A stretch of 64,000 nt of DNA from NCBI RefSeq assembly GCF_001905725.1, contig NZ_LIWB01000019.1, positions 62,001 to 126,000 on the forward strand, read 5' to 3'. The notes beneath the pieces are model-generated. The model worked only from the letters and a program-made list of their open reading frames with translations. It did no database searches and was not told the origin of the DNA. The DNA is from Streptomyces sp. CB02400. Lineage in GTDB: Bacteria; Actinomycetota; Actinomycetes; Streptomycetales; Streptomycetaceae. Every line of letters begins with the position of its first letter. Positions within the stretch are counted from its first letter, which is position 1. The translations under genes were made by a program, and so were the position numbers. Below, piece by piece: positions 9,275 through 17,543 of this stretch.

Positions 9275-10480
9275 ATGACCGTGTGGGACGACCTCGTCGG
9301 GCAGGAGCGGGTGAGCGAGCGGCTCGACGGCGCCGCCCGCGACGCCGACGCGCTCGTCACCGCCGCGGCGGCCGACGCGCCCCCGCCGGAGGCGTCGAGG
9401 ATGACGCACGCCTGGCTGTTCACGGGCCCGCCCGGCGCGGGAGTGACACAGACGGCGCGGGCTTTCGCCGCAGCGCTGCAGTGCGTGAGCCCCGACCGGG
9501 CACTGGGCGGCGCGCCCGGCTGTGGCTTCTGCGACGGATGCCACACGGCGCTCATCGGCACCCACGCGGACGTCAGCACGGTGGTCGCCATGGGCGCGGA
9601 GATCCTCTACAAGCACATGAAGGAGACCGTCCGCAAGTCGTTCACCTCACCCGCGAACGGTCGCTGGCAGATCATCCTCGTCGAGGAGGCCGAGCGGCTG
9701 AACGAGAAGTCCGGCAACGCCGTCCTCAAGGCCGTCGAGGAGCCCGCCCCCCGCACTGTCTGGCTGCTGTGCGCCCCCTCGATCGAGGACGTCCTGCCGA
9801 CGATCCGCTCCCGCTGCCGTCACCTCAACCTGAGCACGCCGTCGGTGGCAGCCGTCGCCGACATGCTCGTCCGGCGTGAGGGCGTCGAGCCGGACGTCGC
9901 CGCCGCCGTGGCCCGCGCCACCCAGGGCGACGTCGACCGTGCCCGCCGCCTGGCCACCGACCCGGCCGCCCGCGCACGCCGTGCCTCCGTGCTGAAGCTG
10001 CCGCTGCGGGTCGAGGACATCGGTGGCGCGCTCAAGGCGGCCCAGGAGTTGGTCGACGTGGCGGCCGAGGACGCCAAGCAGCTCGCCGAGGAGATGGAGG
10101 CCAAGGAGACCGAGGAACTGAAAGCGGCGTTGGGCGCGCCCCAGGGTGGCCGGCTGCCGCGCGGCACGGCAGGCGTGATCAAGGAGCTCGAGGACGATCA
10201 GAAACGCCGCAGACGGCGCACGCAGCGCAACACCCTCGACATCGCGCTGAGCGACCTGACCGGCTTCTACCGCGACGTCCTCGCCCTCCAGCTCGGCTCC
10301 CGCGTCGCCCTCGCCAACGGTGACGCCGAGGACGTACTGGAGCGCATGGCCCGCGGCAGCTCCCCGGAGTCCACGCTCCGCCGCATCGAGGCGATCGCGG
10401 CGTGCGGCAGGGCCCTGGACCGCAATGTGGCCCCGCTGCTCGCGGTGGAGGCGATGACGATGGCCCTCAGAGCGGGCTGA
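9275..10480 (+). CDS. holB: DNA polymerase III delta-prime subunit
   Basis: A 401-residue AAA+ clamp-loader subunit that helps open and load the beta sliding clamp at the replication fork. The N-terminal ATPase fold shows GPPGAGVTQTA, where the invariant Walker A Lys is replaced by Val; delta-prime is generally catalytically silent, so this fits the role. A four-Cys zinc module follows, ending in CGFCDGCHTAL, then the conserved VEEAERLN and SIRSRC-type (TIRSRCRHL) segments. A charged helical insertion around residues 265-320 (AKQLAEEMEAKE, then RRRRR) separates the ATPase from the C-terminal collar domain. GGAAGGA lies ten bases before ATG 9275. It follows tmk by 88 bases and may be cotranscribed. 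Confidence 0.92.
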   Translation: MTVWDDLVGQERVSERLDGAARDADALVTAAAADAPPPEASRMTHAWLFTGPPGAGVTQTARAFAAALQCVSPDRALGGAPGCGFCDGCHTALIGTHADVSTVVAMGAEILYKHMKETVRKSFTSPANGRWQIILVEEAERLNEKSGNAVLKAVEEPAPRTVWLLCAPSIEDVLPTIRSRCRHLNLSTPSVAAVADMLVRREGVEPDVAAAVARATQGDVDRARRLATDPAARARRASVLKLPLRVEDIGGALKAAQELVDVAAEDAKQLAEEMEAKETEELKAALGAPQGGRLPRGTAGVIKELEDDQKRRRRRTQRNTLDIALSDLTGFYRDVLALQLGSRVALANGDAEDVLERMARGSSPESTLRRIEAIAACGRALDRNVAPLLAVEAMTMALRAG

Positions 10481-10565
10481 CCGGGGGCATCCGCTCAGTG
10501 GCTCGACGCGGTAACTCGTACGAGGCACGGCGTGCGCACTGAGCACCCATTCCGTTGCACACGGT

Positions 10566-10571
10566 TACGCT
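10566..10571 (+). promoter_or_regulatory. Leaderless -10 element of the peptidase gene
   Basis: TACGCT followed by exactly six bases (CGCAGT) and ATG 10578; no ribosome binding site. Confidence 0.55.
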
Positions 10572-10577
10572 CGCAGT

Positions 10578-12173
10578 ATGCACACAAGGCGCACCCACCG
10601 CGGGACCCGTACCGGAACCGGAGTCGCTCTGCTCGCCGCCGCCGCGCTGCTGGTCTCGGGCTGCTCCTCGGGGAACAGCCCGAGCACGGCCAGTGCGGCG
10701 GCGGCGGGGGAGGCGGCGGCAGCCCTCGCCCCTCTGCCCCGCTCCACACCCAAGGCCCTCACGCCGTACTACGGGCAGAAACCGGCCTGGCGCGACTGCG
10801 GAGTCCCCGGTTTCCAGTGCGCCACGCTGAAGGTCCCGCTCGACTACGCCGAACCGGCGGCCGGTGACGTGCGCCTCGCCCTCACCCGCAAGAAGGCCAC
10901 CGGCCCGGGAAAGCGGCTGGGCTCACTGCTGGTGAACCCCGGCGGCCCGGGCGGCTCGGCGGTCGGCTACGTCCAGGCGTACGCCGGGATCGGCTACCCG
11001 GCCGACGTGCGCGCCCGTTACGACATGGTGGCCGTCGACCCGCGGGGCGTCGCCCGCAGCGAACCCGTCGAGTGCCTGGACGGGACCGGGATGGACGCGT
11101 TCACCCGGACGGACATCACCCCGGACGACGCGAAGGAGACCGGCGCGCTGGTCGCGTCGTACAGGAAGTTCGCCGAGGGCTGCGGGGCGGACGCGCCGAA
11201 GCTGCTGCGCCATGTGTCCACCGTCGAGGCGGCCCGGGACATGGACATCGTCCGGGCCGCGCTGGGCGACGAGAAGCTGAACTACGTCGGCGCCTCGTAC
11301 GGCACCTTCCTCGGCGCGACCTACGCCGGCCTGTTCCCGGACCGGGCGGGCCGGCTCGTCCTGGACGGCGCGATGGACCCCTCGCTGCCCGCGCGCCGGC
11401 TCAACCTGGAACAGACGGAGGGCTTCGACACGGCGTTCACCGCCTTCGCCGAGGACTGCGTGCGGCAGGGCGACTGCCCGCTCGGCGGCCGGGGCACCGC
11501 CCCCGAGCAGGTCGGCGAGAACCTCAAGGCGTTCTTCGGGAAGCTCGACGCCCGTCCGATCCCCACCGGCGACGCCGACGGCCGCAGGCTCACCGAGTCG
11601 CTCGCGACGATCGGCGTGATCGCCGCGATGTACGACGAGGGCGCCTGGCAGCAACTGCGCGAGGCGCTGACGGCCGCGATGAAGGAGAACGACGGCGCCG
11701 GACTCCTCCTCCTCTCCGACAGCTACTACGAACGTGACGCGAACGGCGACTACAGCAACCTGATGTTCGCCAACGCGGCCGTGAACTGCCTCGACCTCCC
11801 GCCCGCCTTCGACTCCCCGGACGAGGTGCGCAAGGCGCTCCCCGCCTTCGAGAAGGCGTCCCCGGTGTTCGGCGAGGGCCTCGCCTGGGCCTCACTGAAC
11901 TGCGCGTACTGGCCGGTACGGGCCACGGGCGAGGCCCAGCGCATCGAGGCGAAGGGCGCGGCCCCGATCGTCGTCGTCGGCACCACCCGGGACCCGGCCA
12001 CCCCGTACCGCTGGGCCGAGGCCCTGGCCGGCCAGCTCTCCTCGGCCCGCCTCCTCACCTACGAGGGCGACGGCCACACCGCCTACGGCCGGGGCAGCGC
12101 CTGCATCGACTCCGCGATCAACACCTACCTGCTCGACGGCACCCCGCCGAAGGACGGAAAGCGCTGCTCATAG
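10578..12173 (+). CDS. Secreted alpha/beta-hydrolase peptidase (tripeptidyl aminopeptidase type), lipoprotein
   Basis: A 531-residue exported hydrolase. The N-terminus has Arg-rich residues, a hydrophobic stretch and the lipobox LVSGC, so it is probably a lipoprotein. The hydrolase fold shows the oxyanion region LLVNPGGPGGS and the nucleophile elbow GASYGTFLG with Ser as the catalytic residue. The C-terminal TAP-like segment (VVVGTTRDPATPYRWA, then GDGHTAYG) carries the acid and His of the triad. This is the family of Streptomyces tripeptidyl aminopeptidases and SlpD/SlpE proteases, which trim N-terminal di- or tripeptides outside the cell. Exact specificity cannot be assigned. A strong hairpin follows at 12187-12220. 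Confidence 0.88.
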   Translation: MHTRRTHRGTRTGTGVALLAAAALLVSGCSSGNSPSTASAAAAGEAAAALAPLPRSTPKALTPYYGQKPAWRDCGVPGFQCATLKVPLDYAEPAAGDVRLALTRKKATGPGKRLGSLLVNPGGPGGSAVGYVQAYAGIGYPADVRARYDMVAVDPRGVARSEPVECLDGTGMDAFTRTDITPDDAKETGALVASYRKFAEGCGADAPKLLRHVSTVEAARDMDIVRAALGDEKLNYVGASYGTFLGATYAGLFPDRAGRLVLDGAMDPSLPARRLNLEQTEGFDTAFTAFAEDCVRQGDCPLGGRGTAPEQVGENLKAFFGKLDARPIPTGDADGRRLTESLATIGVIAAMYDEGAWQQLREALTAAMKENDGAGLLLLSDSYYERDANGDYSNLMFANAAVNCLDLPPAFDSPDEVRKALPAFEKASPVFGEGLAWASLNCAYWPVRATGEAQRIEAKGAAPIVVVGTTRDPATPYRWAEALAGQLSSARLLTYEGDGHTAYGRGSACIDSAINTYLLDGTPPKDGKRCS

Positions 12174-12186
12174 CCGGTACGACCAC

Positions 12187-12220
12187 CCCCGGAGGCGTAC
12201 GCTCCGGCCCGCCTCCGGGG
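12187..12220 (+). terminator. Terminator of the peptidase gene
   Basis: Eleven-base arms CCCCGGAGGCG (12187-12197) and CGCCTCCGGGG (12210-12220) around a 12-base loop, 13 bases after the stop. Confidence 0.65.
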
Positions 12221-12291
12221 CCGGTACGAAGCACCCTCGGAAACTGTGTAGACTTACCGACGTTGCTGATCGCACCATAGGTGCGCAGCGC

Positions 12292-12368
12292 GCCGCCTTA
12301 GCTCAGATGGCCAGAGCAACGCACTCGTAATGCGTAGGTCTCGGGTTCGAATCCCGAAGGCGGCTCCA
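12292..12368 (+). tRNA. tRNA-Thr (anticodon CGT)
   Basis: A complete cloverleaf. Acceptor arms GCCGCCT (12292-12298) and AGGCGGC (12358-12364) pair fully, discriminator base T 12365 follows, and the CCA tail is encoded at 12366-12368. The anticodon stem ACGCA/TGCGT encloses the loop CTCGTAA, giving anticodon CGT at 12326-12328 (reads ACG, threonine). The T arm has GGTTCGAATCC. A TAGACT at 12249-12254 could be its -10 element. It is followed at once by a textbook terminator. No integrase gene or duplicated 3' end was seen, so it is not an occupied integration site here. Confidence 0.96.
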
Positions 12369-12373
12369 TCTCG

Positions 12374-12409
12374 AACCGCAGGTCATGTTTATGACCTGCG
12401 GTTTTTTGT
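12374..12409 (+). terminator. Intrinsic terminator of tRNA-Thr
   Basis: Thirteen-base perfect arms AACCGCAGGTCAT (12374-12386) and ATGACCTGCGGTT (12391-12403), a four-base loop, then a T run. It has the canonical rho-independent form, uncommon in such GC-rich DNA. Confidence 0.9.
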
Positions 12410-12717
12410 TTCCTGCCGGTGGCTGTGGCCGTCTCGGTCCGCCGCCTGGAGCGTTGCCACGCCGAGCCGCCGAGCCGCCGAGCCGCCGAGCCGCCGAGCC
12501 GCCGAGCCGCCGTGTCGGTACGGCTGTCGGCGTCGCGGCCCGAAGCCTGACCCGTGAGTACGGCGTGCTCGCCGGCCTGTGTCGTCCTACGTTCACCCGA
12601 TCGAGGTTCGGACGCAACCAACCGTGATCCAGAGTGGGTTGCGTGAGTTTCGAGCCCTTGGTAGGTGCCTGTGATCGACGGGGCCGGGTGGGATGTCATG
12701 AGTGAGGAGCAGCGTTT
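12410..12717. other. Intergenic stretch with an 8-base tandem repeat
   Basis: No gene seen between the tRNA terminator and the lectin-domain gene. It holds six copies of an 8-base repeat (listed separately) and a leader in which GAGGAGCAG precedes ATG 12718. Confidence 0.5.
12461..12508. repeat. Tandem repeat, GCCGAGCC x 6
   Basis: Six perfect head-to-tail copies of GCCGAGCC, followed by a partial unit. It is noncoding. Copy number is likely to vary between strains by replication slippage. Confidence 0.85.
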
Positions 12718-13950
12718 ATGCCACGTCAGCACGAACCTCCGGCCGGCGAGGCGACGCCGGCCGTGGCCGTCCGCCGTGCGGTTTCCGTGCCCGCGCCGGG
12801 TAATGATCCCGGCGCGGATCTGAGACCGCGCAGCCCTGAGCCCGTTCCTGCCTCCGGCTCCGCTGCCGAGCCGGCCGCCGCCGCTGCCGAGGAGGGACGG
12901 CAGCAGGAGCAGAAACAGAAACAGGAGCAGGAACAGCAGCAGCGGCAGGCGGCGGAGCCCGACGGAGCGGAAGCCGAGGCCGCGGCCGGTGTGGTCGCGG
13001 CCGGGAACGGCGACAGTGCGAAAGCGGACGGGAACGCGGACGCGGATGCGGACGCGACGGTGCCGGGGCGGCTGCGCGGGCCCATGGTGGCCGCGGCCGC
13101 CATCGTCGGGGCGGTGCTGATCTGCGTACCTCTCCTGGTGCTCGGCCTCACCCGTGAAGAGGACCGGACGGTCGAGACGGCTCCCGTCGGCGGAACGACG
13201 CTCGACCCCGGTACGTCCGACGACATCCCGGCCGCCGACTACCAGGCCGCGCCCCCGTCACCCTCGGTGTCGCCGAGCGGAGCCAAGTCCGCGTCCGGCT
13301 CACCGGCCGAGTCCGAGCCCAAGTCCGAGTTCGAGCCTTCGCCGTCCCGTGCGGCCGAGGTGAAGGCCGCGCCCTCGTCCGGCACCGAGAAGAAGGCCGA
13401 CGGCGAGGCCGGGAAACCGAAGGCGGAGAAGTCCCCCGCGATCACCGCCCGGCAACTGGCCAACGCCCTCTCCACCCGCGTCAACGCGCAACTCAAGAAC
13501 GTCGCGACCGGCAAGTGCGCCGATCTGCCCTACTTCGAGAAGGGTTCGGTCGACGGCCCGGTGAGCCAGTACAACTGCCGGCCCACCACCAAGGACAACC
13601 AGCTCTGGGACCTGGAGGTGGCCGACGCGGACGGGGGGCCCGGCGGAGCGAGCCTGTTCGTCATCAGGAACCGCAAGGACGGGATGTGCATGGACCTGCC
13701 CGACTACGGCAGTGTCGCGGCCGGGACCAAGGTCACCGAGTACCACTGCAGGCCGGCCGCGGACAACCAGCTCTGGTGGCTGGACCCGCGGTCGGGGGGT
13801 TACTGGATCCGCAACGCCGCGAGCGATCTGTGCATGAGCGTGGCCGGCGGCGGTTCCGCCGGGAACGACGCCAGGCTCCAGGTGGTGCGGTGCGGCTCGG
13901 GGTCGAGCGCGCTGCGCTGGTCCGTCGTCTCCGTGGTCAAGCCCTCCTGA
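12718..13950 (+). CDS. Membrane-anchored ricin B-type lectin protein
   Basis: A 410-residue protein with three parts. Residues 1-120 are a cytoplasmic, disordered region with a Gln/Lys/Glu run (KQKQEQEQQQRQ). One membrane helix spans about 123-143 (VAAAAIVGAVLICVPLLVLGL). An extracellular Ser/Pro/Glu-rich linker leads to a C-terminal beta-trefoil of about 165 residues. The trefoil shows Q-x-W signatures (NQLWDLE, NQLWWLD and the degenerate LRWSVV) and paired Cys (GKCADLP, GMCMDLP, DLCMSVA), typical of ricin-type carbohydrate-binding modules that recognise galactose- or xylose-containing glycans. It has no catalytic domain, so it may sense or hold a wall or host polysaccharide. GAGGAGCAG upstream supports ATG 12718. 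Confidence 0.82.
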   Translation: MPRQHEPPAGEATPAVAVRRAVSVPAPGNDPGADLRPRSPEPVPASGSAAEPAAAAAEEGRQQEQKQKQEQEQQQRQAAEPDGAEAEAAAGVVAAGNGDSAKADGNADADADATVPGRLRGPMVAAAAIVGAVLICVPLLVLGLTREEDRTVETAPVGGTTLDPGTSDDIPAADYQAAPPSPSVSPSGAKSASGSPAESEPKSEFEPSPSRAAEVKAAPSSGTEKKADGEAGKPKAEKSPAITARQLANALSTRVNAQLKNVATGKCADLPYFEKGSVDGPVSQYNCRPTTKDNQLWDLEVADADGGPGGASLFVIRNRKDGMCMDLPDYGSVAAGTKVTEYHCRPAADNQLWWLDPRSGGYWIRNAASDLCMSVAGGGSAGNDARLQVVRCGSGSSALRWSVVSVVKPS

Positions 13951-14042
13951 ACAATGTCACCGCCCGGCCTACCGCGGGAGGCCATGGCATGAACGGCTAG
14001 CATCGCGAACGCAGTCGTCGGCCGGGATGGTGAGGTGAGGAC

Positions 14043-14936
14043 ATGGAGACGCCGAGGATCGCCGTCGCCGTGGTGACCATGGGGAACCGGCCCGCTGAGG
14101 TGGACGCGTTGCTGGAGTCCGTGGCGAAGCAGGACCTCCCGCCCGCGCGGATCGTCATCGTGGGCAACGGCTGCCCGCTGCCCGAGTTCGCCCGGCGGCT
14201 GTCGCTCCCCGGCGAGGTCACCACCGTGGAACTGGAGGAGAACCTCGGCTGTCCCGGCGGGCGGAACGCGGCGATCGCGCGGCTGCGGGAGTTCGGGGAC
14301 GTGGACGTCGTCGTCGAGCTGGACGACGACGGGCTGCTCGTCGACGCCGATGTGCTGCGCCGCGTAGGGGAGTTGTACGCCGCCGACGAGCGGCTTGGGA
14401 TCGTCGGCTTCCGGATCGCCGACGAGCTGGGGGAGACCCAGCAGCGGCATGTGCCACGGGTCGGGAAGTCGGATCCGATGCGCGGTGGGTACGTCACCGG
14501 GTTCCTCGGCGGCGGGCACGCGCTGCGGATGGTGATGCTGGACGGTATCGGCGACTGGCCCGCCGCGTTCTTCTTCGCGCACGAGGAGACCGACCTCGCC
14601 TGGCGGGCCGTCGACGCCGGGTGGCGGATCCTCTACGCGCCCGAACTGCTGCTCCAGCACCCGAAGACCTCCCCCGCCCGGCACGCCATCTACTACCGGG
14701 TGAACGCCCGCAACCGGGTGTGGCTGGCCCGGCGGCGGCTCCCGCTCGTGCTCGTCCCCGTCCACCTCGGGGTGTGGATGATGCTCACCCTGGTGCGGAA
14801 CCGGTCGGCCAGTGGGCTGCGGGCCTGGTTCGGCGGGTTCGTGGAAGGGCTGCGGGAGCCGGCCGGGGAGCGGCGGGCCATGAGCTGGCGGACGGTGTGG
14901 CGGCTCACCCGGCTCGGACGGCCACCGGTCGTCTGA
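14043..14936 (+). CDS. Glycosyltransferase family 2
   Basis: A 297-residue GT-A fold enzyme. It begins RIAVAVVTMGNRP, has NLGCPGGRNAAI (the sugar-nucleotide binding turn seen in rhamnosyl- and related transferases) and a DDD metal-binding motif in VVELDDDGLL. A FFFAHEETDLAWRA stretch holds the catalytic-base region. A C-terminal amphipathic or membrane-associated segment follows (LVLVPVHLGVWMMLTLV). The product is probably a cell-surface glycan or glycolipid, but donor and acceptor cannot be assigned. GGTGAGG precedes ATG 14043. It converges on the polymerase gene with a 41-base gap. Confidence 0.87.
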   Translation: METPRIAVAVVTMGNRPAEVDALLESVAKQDLPPARIVIVGNGCPLPEFARRLSLPGEVTTVELEENLGCPGGRNAAIARLREFGDVDVVVELDDDGLLVDADVLRRVGELYAADERLGIVGFRIADELGETQQRHVPRVGKSDPMRGGYVTGFLGGGHALRMVMLDGIGDWPAAFFFAHEETDLAWRAVDAGWRILYAPELLLQHPKTSPARHAIYYRVNARNRVWLARRRLPLVLVPVHLGVWMMLTLVRNRSASGLRAWFGGFVEGLREPAGERRAMSWRTVWRLTRLGRPPVV

Positions 14937-14977
14937 CCCGACGGGCAGTACGACGAGGGGGCCGGCCGGCGATCCGG

Positions 14978-16669
14978 TCATTTGGCGTCGGCGTAGCACT
15001 CCACCACCGCCGTCGTGAACGGGAACCGCACCGGTGTCTCCCCGAAGGTCAGCCGGCCGGCCAGGTCCGCGGCCCCTCGGATCGCCGCCACCACCGTCTC
15101 CGCCTCCTCCTCGGGACAGTGCACGATCACCTCGTCGTGCTGGAAGAAGACCAGCTCGGCCGCCATGCCGCTCAGGGTCTGCCGCAGTGCGGCGAGCAGC
15201 AGCAGGGCCCAGTCGGCGGCGCTGCCCTGGACGACGAAGTTGCGGGCGAAGCGGCCACGGGCGCGGGCGTTGGTCGAGGCATAGCCCGGAACCCAGGGGC
15301 GGCCTCCATCGGTGGCATCCTCCTCCGCGACCGGGATGCCCGCCTCCTCCACCGCGTCGTCCGTCGTACGGGCGGCCGGCGGGCAGGTGCGGCCCAGCCA
15401 GGTCCGTACGAGCCTGCCCTCCTCGCCCGCGCGGGCGGCCTCGTCGACGTAGGCCACCGCCCTGGGGAAGCGGCGGCGGAGCGCGGCGAGGTTCTTCAGG
15501 CCGTCGCCGGAGGTCTGGCCGTAGACCGCGCCGAGGACGGCGAGCTTGGCTTGCGAGCGGTCGCCGGAGAAGGCGCGGTCGGACACCGACTGGTACAGGT
15601 CGCTCTTCCGGCCGGCCACCTCCATCAGTCCGGGGTCGCGGGAGATCGCCGCCAGTACGCGCGGCTCCATCTGGTCGGCGTCGGCGACGACGAGCCGCCA
15701 GCCGGGGTCGGCGACGGCCGCACGGCGGATCACCTTGGGGATCTGCAGGGCGCCCCCGCCGTTGGTGACCCAGCGGCCGGTCACCGTCCCGCCCGCGAGG
15801 AACTCGGGCCGGAAGCGGCCGTCGCGCACCCAGTCCTGGAGCCAGGACCAGCCGTGGGCGACCCAGATCCGGTACAGCTTCTTGTACTCGAGCAGCGGTT
15901 TGACGGCCGGATGGTCGACGGACTCGATCTCCCAGCGGCGGGTCGAGGTGACCTTGACGCCGGCCTGCGCGAAGGCCTTCACCACATCGGCGGGCAGGTC
16001 GGGCCGGACCCGGCGGCCGAAGGCGGCGGACACCTCGTCGGCCAGCTCGGCGAGCCGGCGTGGCTCGCCGCCGCCCGCGTACCGCTCGCCGAGCAGGTCG
16101 TGCAGCACCGCGCGGTGCACGTCCGCCCGCCAGGGCAGTCCCGCGCGGTTCATCTCGGCGGCCACCAGCATTCCCGCCGACTCGGCGGCCGTCAGCAGCC
16201 GCATCCGGTCCGGGTGCGCGGCCCGGCCGGTCCGCCGCTGCTGCTCGGCGTAGACCGTGAGGAGGTCCGTCAGGGGCAGTCGGACGCCCTGGGGTTCGAA
16301 GAGGGAGGACTGGGCGCCCGGTTCGGCATGGCGCTGCGGCGGGTCGGGCGGTACGGGGCCGCCGCGCAGCCGGGCCAGCGCCGCCGCGGCCGAACGGGGT
16401 TCCCCGTACCGCCCCTCGTGGCCGAGCAGGAGTGTCTCGGCGGCCTCGATGTCGTAGGCCCGCTCCACTCGCACCCCCGTGGCGAGCAGGCGCGGGTAGA
16501 CCTCCGCGGTGGACCGCCACACCCACCGCGTGACACCGGGACGGCTCCGTACGGCCTCGGCGGGGTCCGCCTCCCGCAGCACCGGACCGGCGGGCAGCCC
16601 GTCCGGACCGAGGGGGGCGACGTCCACGCCACCGTCCTCGGCCGGAGCGAGTGCCCACCGGTCGGCCAT
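14978..16669 (-). CDS. Short family A DNA polymerase (lacks 5' nuclease)
   Basis: A 563-residue Pol I-like polymerase without the 5'-3' nuclease domain. Motif A reads DADQMEPR at 330-337 (Asp330 aligns with the metal-binding Asp of E. coli Pol I). Motif B is RSQAKLAVLGAVYG at 371-384 with the conserved Arg, Lys and Tyr. Motif C is QHDEV at 510-514. The first 280 residues occupy the place of the 3'-5' exonuclease domain, but I cannot see its usual carboxylates, so proofreading is doubtful although such proteins are commonly named bifunctional exonuclease/polymerase. It is probably a repair or accessory polymerase present besides full-length PolA. The gene appears leaderless. Confidence 0.88.
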   Translation of the reverse strand: MADRWALAPAEDGGVDVAPLGPDGLPAGPVLREADPAEAVRSRPGVTRWVWRSTAEVYPRLLATGVRVERAYDIEAAETLLLGHEGRYGEPRSAAAALARLRGGPVPPDPPQRHAEPGAQSSLFEPQGVRLPLTDLLTVYAEQQRRTGRAAHPDRMRLLTAAESAGMLVAAEMNRAGLPWRADVHRAVLHDLLGERYAGGGEPRRLAELADEVSAAFGRRVRPDLPADVVKAFAQAGVKVTSTRRWEIESVDHPAVKPLLEYKKLYRIWVAHGWSWLQDWVRDGRFRPEFLAGGTVTGRWVTNGGGALQIPKVIRRAAVADPGWRLVVADADQMEPRVLAAISRDPGLMEVAGRKSDLYQSVSDRAFSGDRSQAKLAVLGAVYGQTSGDGLKNLAALRRRFPRAVAYVDEAARAGEEGRLVRTWLGRTCPPAARTTDDAVEEAGIPVAEEDATDGGRPWVPGYASTNARARGRFARNFVVQGSAADWALLLLAALRQTLSGMAAELVFFQHDEVIVHCPEEEAETVVAAIRGAADLAGRLTFGETPVRFPFTTAVVECYADAK

Positions 16670-16675
16670 GCTGCG

Positions 16676-16681
16676 AGTGTG
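16676..16681 (-). promoter_or_regulatory. Possible leaderless -10 of the short polymerase gene
   Basis: CACACT, six bases (CGCAGC), then ATG 16669 on the minus strand. Confidence 0.4.
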
Positions 16682-16707
16682 GCAGGGGGGTCTGACAACG
16701 CCCCCGA

Positions 16708-17457
16708 TCAGCCTTCCTGGCCGGGCTCGTCCTCCGTCCGGGTCTCGACGTACTGCGCCAGCGTCTCGACGACGTACCGCTCGGTGGCGTCCTTGGTGAC
16801 GCCGAGGCCGCTGAGGAGGCCCTCGCCGTTCTCGTGCTCCAGCAGGGCGAGCAGGATGTGCTCGGTGCCGATGTAGTTGTGGCCGAGGCGGAGGGCCTCG
16901 CGGAAGGTGAGTTCCAGGACCTTCTTGGCCGCCGGGTCGAACGGCACCAGTTCGGGGGCGTCCTCGGCGGCCGGCGCGAGCGCCGCGCGGGCGGCCTCGC
17001 GGACCGCGTCCACCGTGACGCCCTGCTCGGTGATCGCCTTCACGGCGAGCCCCTGAGGCTCGGCCAGCAGACCCAGGACCAGGTGGGCGGGCAGGAGCTC
17101 CGCGTTGTGCGCGGCCTGGGCCTCGTTGTGGGCGGCCATGACCGTGTTGCGGGCACGGGGCGTGTAGCGGTCGAAGCCCTGGCTGGGGTCGAGGTCGTTG
17201 CCCTCCTTCGGTACGAAGCGCTTCTGGGCCGCCTGCCGGGTGACGCCCATGCTCTTGCCGATGTCCGTCCAGGAGGCGCCCGAACGCCGGGCCTGGTCCA
17301 CGAAGTGGCCGATCAGGTGGTCGGCCACGTCGCCGAGGTGCTCACCGGCGAGCACCGCGTCCTGGAGCTGTTCCAGGGGCTCCTCGTGGACCTTCTTGAT
17401 GGCCGCGATGAGGTCGTCGAGACGTACGGATGACTTGATGGCGGGGTTCGTCGTCAT
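16708..17457 (-). CDS. HTH and Clp-N domain protein, probable autoregulator
   Basis: A 249-residue protein. Residues about 30-85 contain a helix-turn-helix-like segment (SWTDIGKSMGVTRQAAQKRF). Residues about 100-240 contain two Clp N-terminal repeats, seen as HNEAQAAHNAELLPAHLVLGLL and GHNYIGTEHILLALLEHENG, of the kind that binds substrates or adaptors in ClpC and ClpA. There is no AAA ATPase domain, so it is not an unfoldase. The combination suggests a DNA-binding regulator that senses Clp substrates or damaged protein. Its promoter is embedded in two TGTCAAC/GTTGACA palindromes adjoining the start codon, which argues for autoregulation. It diverges from the DUF2786 gene. Confidence 0.85.
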   Translation of the reverse strand: MTTNPAIKSSVRLDDLIAAIKKVHEEPLEQLQDAVLAGEHLGDVADHLIGHFVDQARRSGASWTDIGKSMGVTRQAAQKRFVPKEGNDLDPSQGFDRYTPRARNTVMAAHNEAQAAHNAELLPAHLVLGLLAEPQGLAVKAITEQGVTVDAVREAARAALAPAAEDAPELVPFDPAAKKVLELTFREALRLGHNYIGTEHILLALLEHENGEGLLSGLGVTKDATERYVVETLAQYVETRTEDEPGQEG

Positions 17458-17458
17458 G

Positions 17459-17477
17459 TGTCAACCGTAGGTTGACA
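17459..17477 (-). promoter_or_regulatory. Operator 1 over the Clp-N gene start
   Basis: Perfect palindrome TGTCAACC-GTA-GGTTGACA. It covers the -10 (TACGGT on the minus strand, 17464-17469) and the six bases before ATG 17457. Confidence 0.75.
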
Positions 17478-17492
17478 GTCGGGGGGTGTCAA
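17464..17492 (-). promoter_or_regulatory. Promoter of the Clp-N gene
   Basis: On the minus strand: TTGACA (17487-17492), 17-base spacer, TACGGT (17464-17469), six bases, ATG. This is a near-consensus leaderless promoter overlapped by both operators. Confidence 0.75.
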
Positions 17493-17506
17493 CCCGAAGT
17501 TGACAC
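17486..17506. promoter_or_regulatory. Operator 2, between divergent genes
   Basis: Perfect palindrome GTGTCAAC-N5-GTTGACAC covering the -35 of the Clp-N gene and lying 26 bases upstream of the -10 of the DUF2786 gene, so one protein could control both. Confidence 0.7.
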
Positions 17507-17531
17507 TTCCGGGTGAATCCCCGGGACATGG

Positions 17532-17537
17532 CACGAT
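17532..17537 (+). promoter_or_regulatory. Leaderless -10 of the DUF2786 gene
   Basis: CACGAT, six bases (CGGCCC), then GTG 17544; no ribosome binding site. Confidence 0.45.
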
Positions 17538-17543
17538 CGGCCC

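Noticed and set aside
12292..12508. tRNA-Thr 3' end as an occupied integration site
   Set aside because: No integrase, no excisionase and no duplicated tRNA end were seen downstream.
12461..12508. CRISPR-like array
   Set aside because: The 8-base units are contiguous with no spacers.
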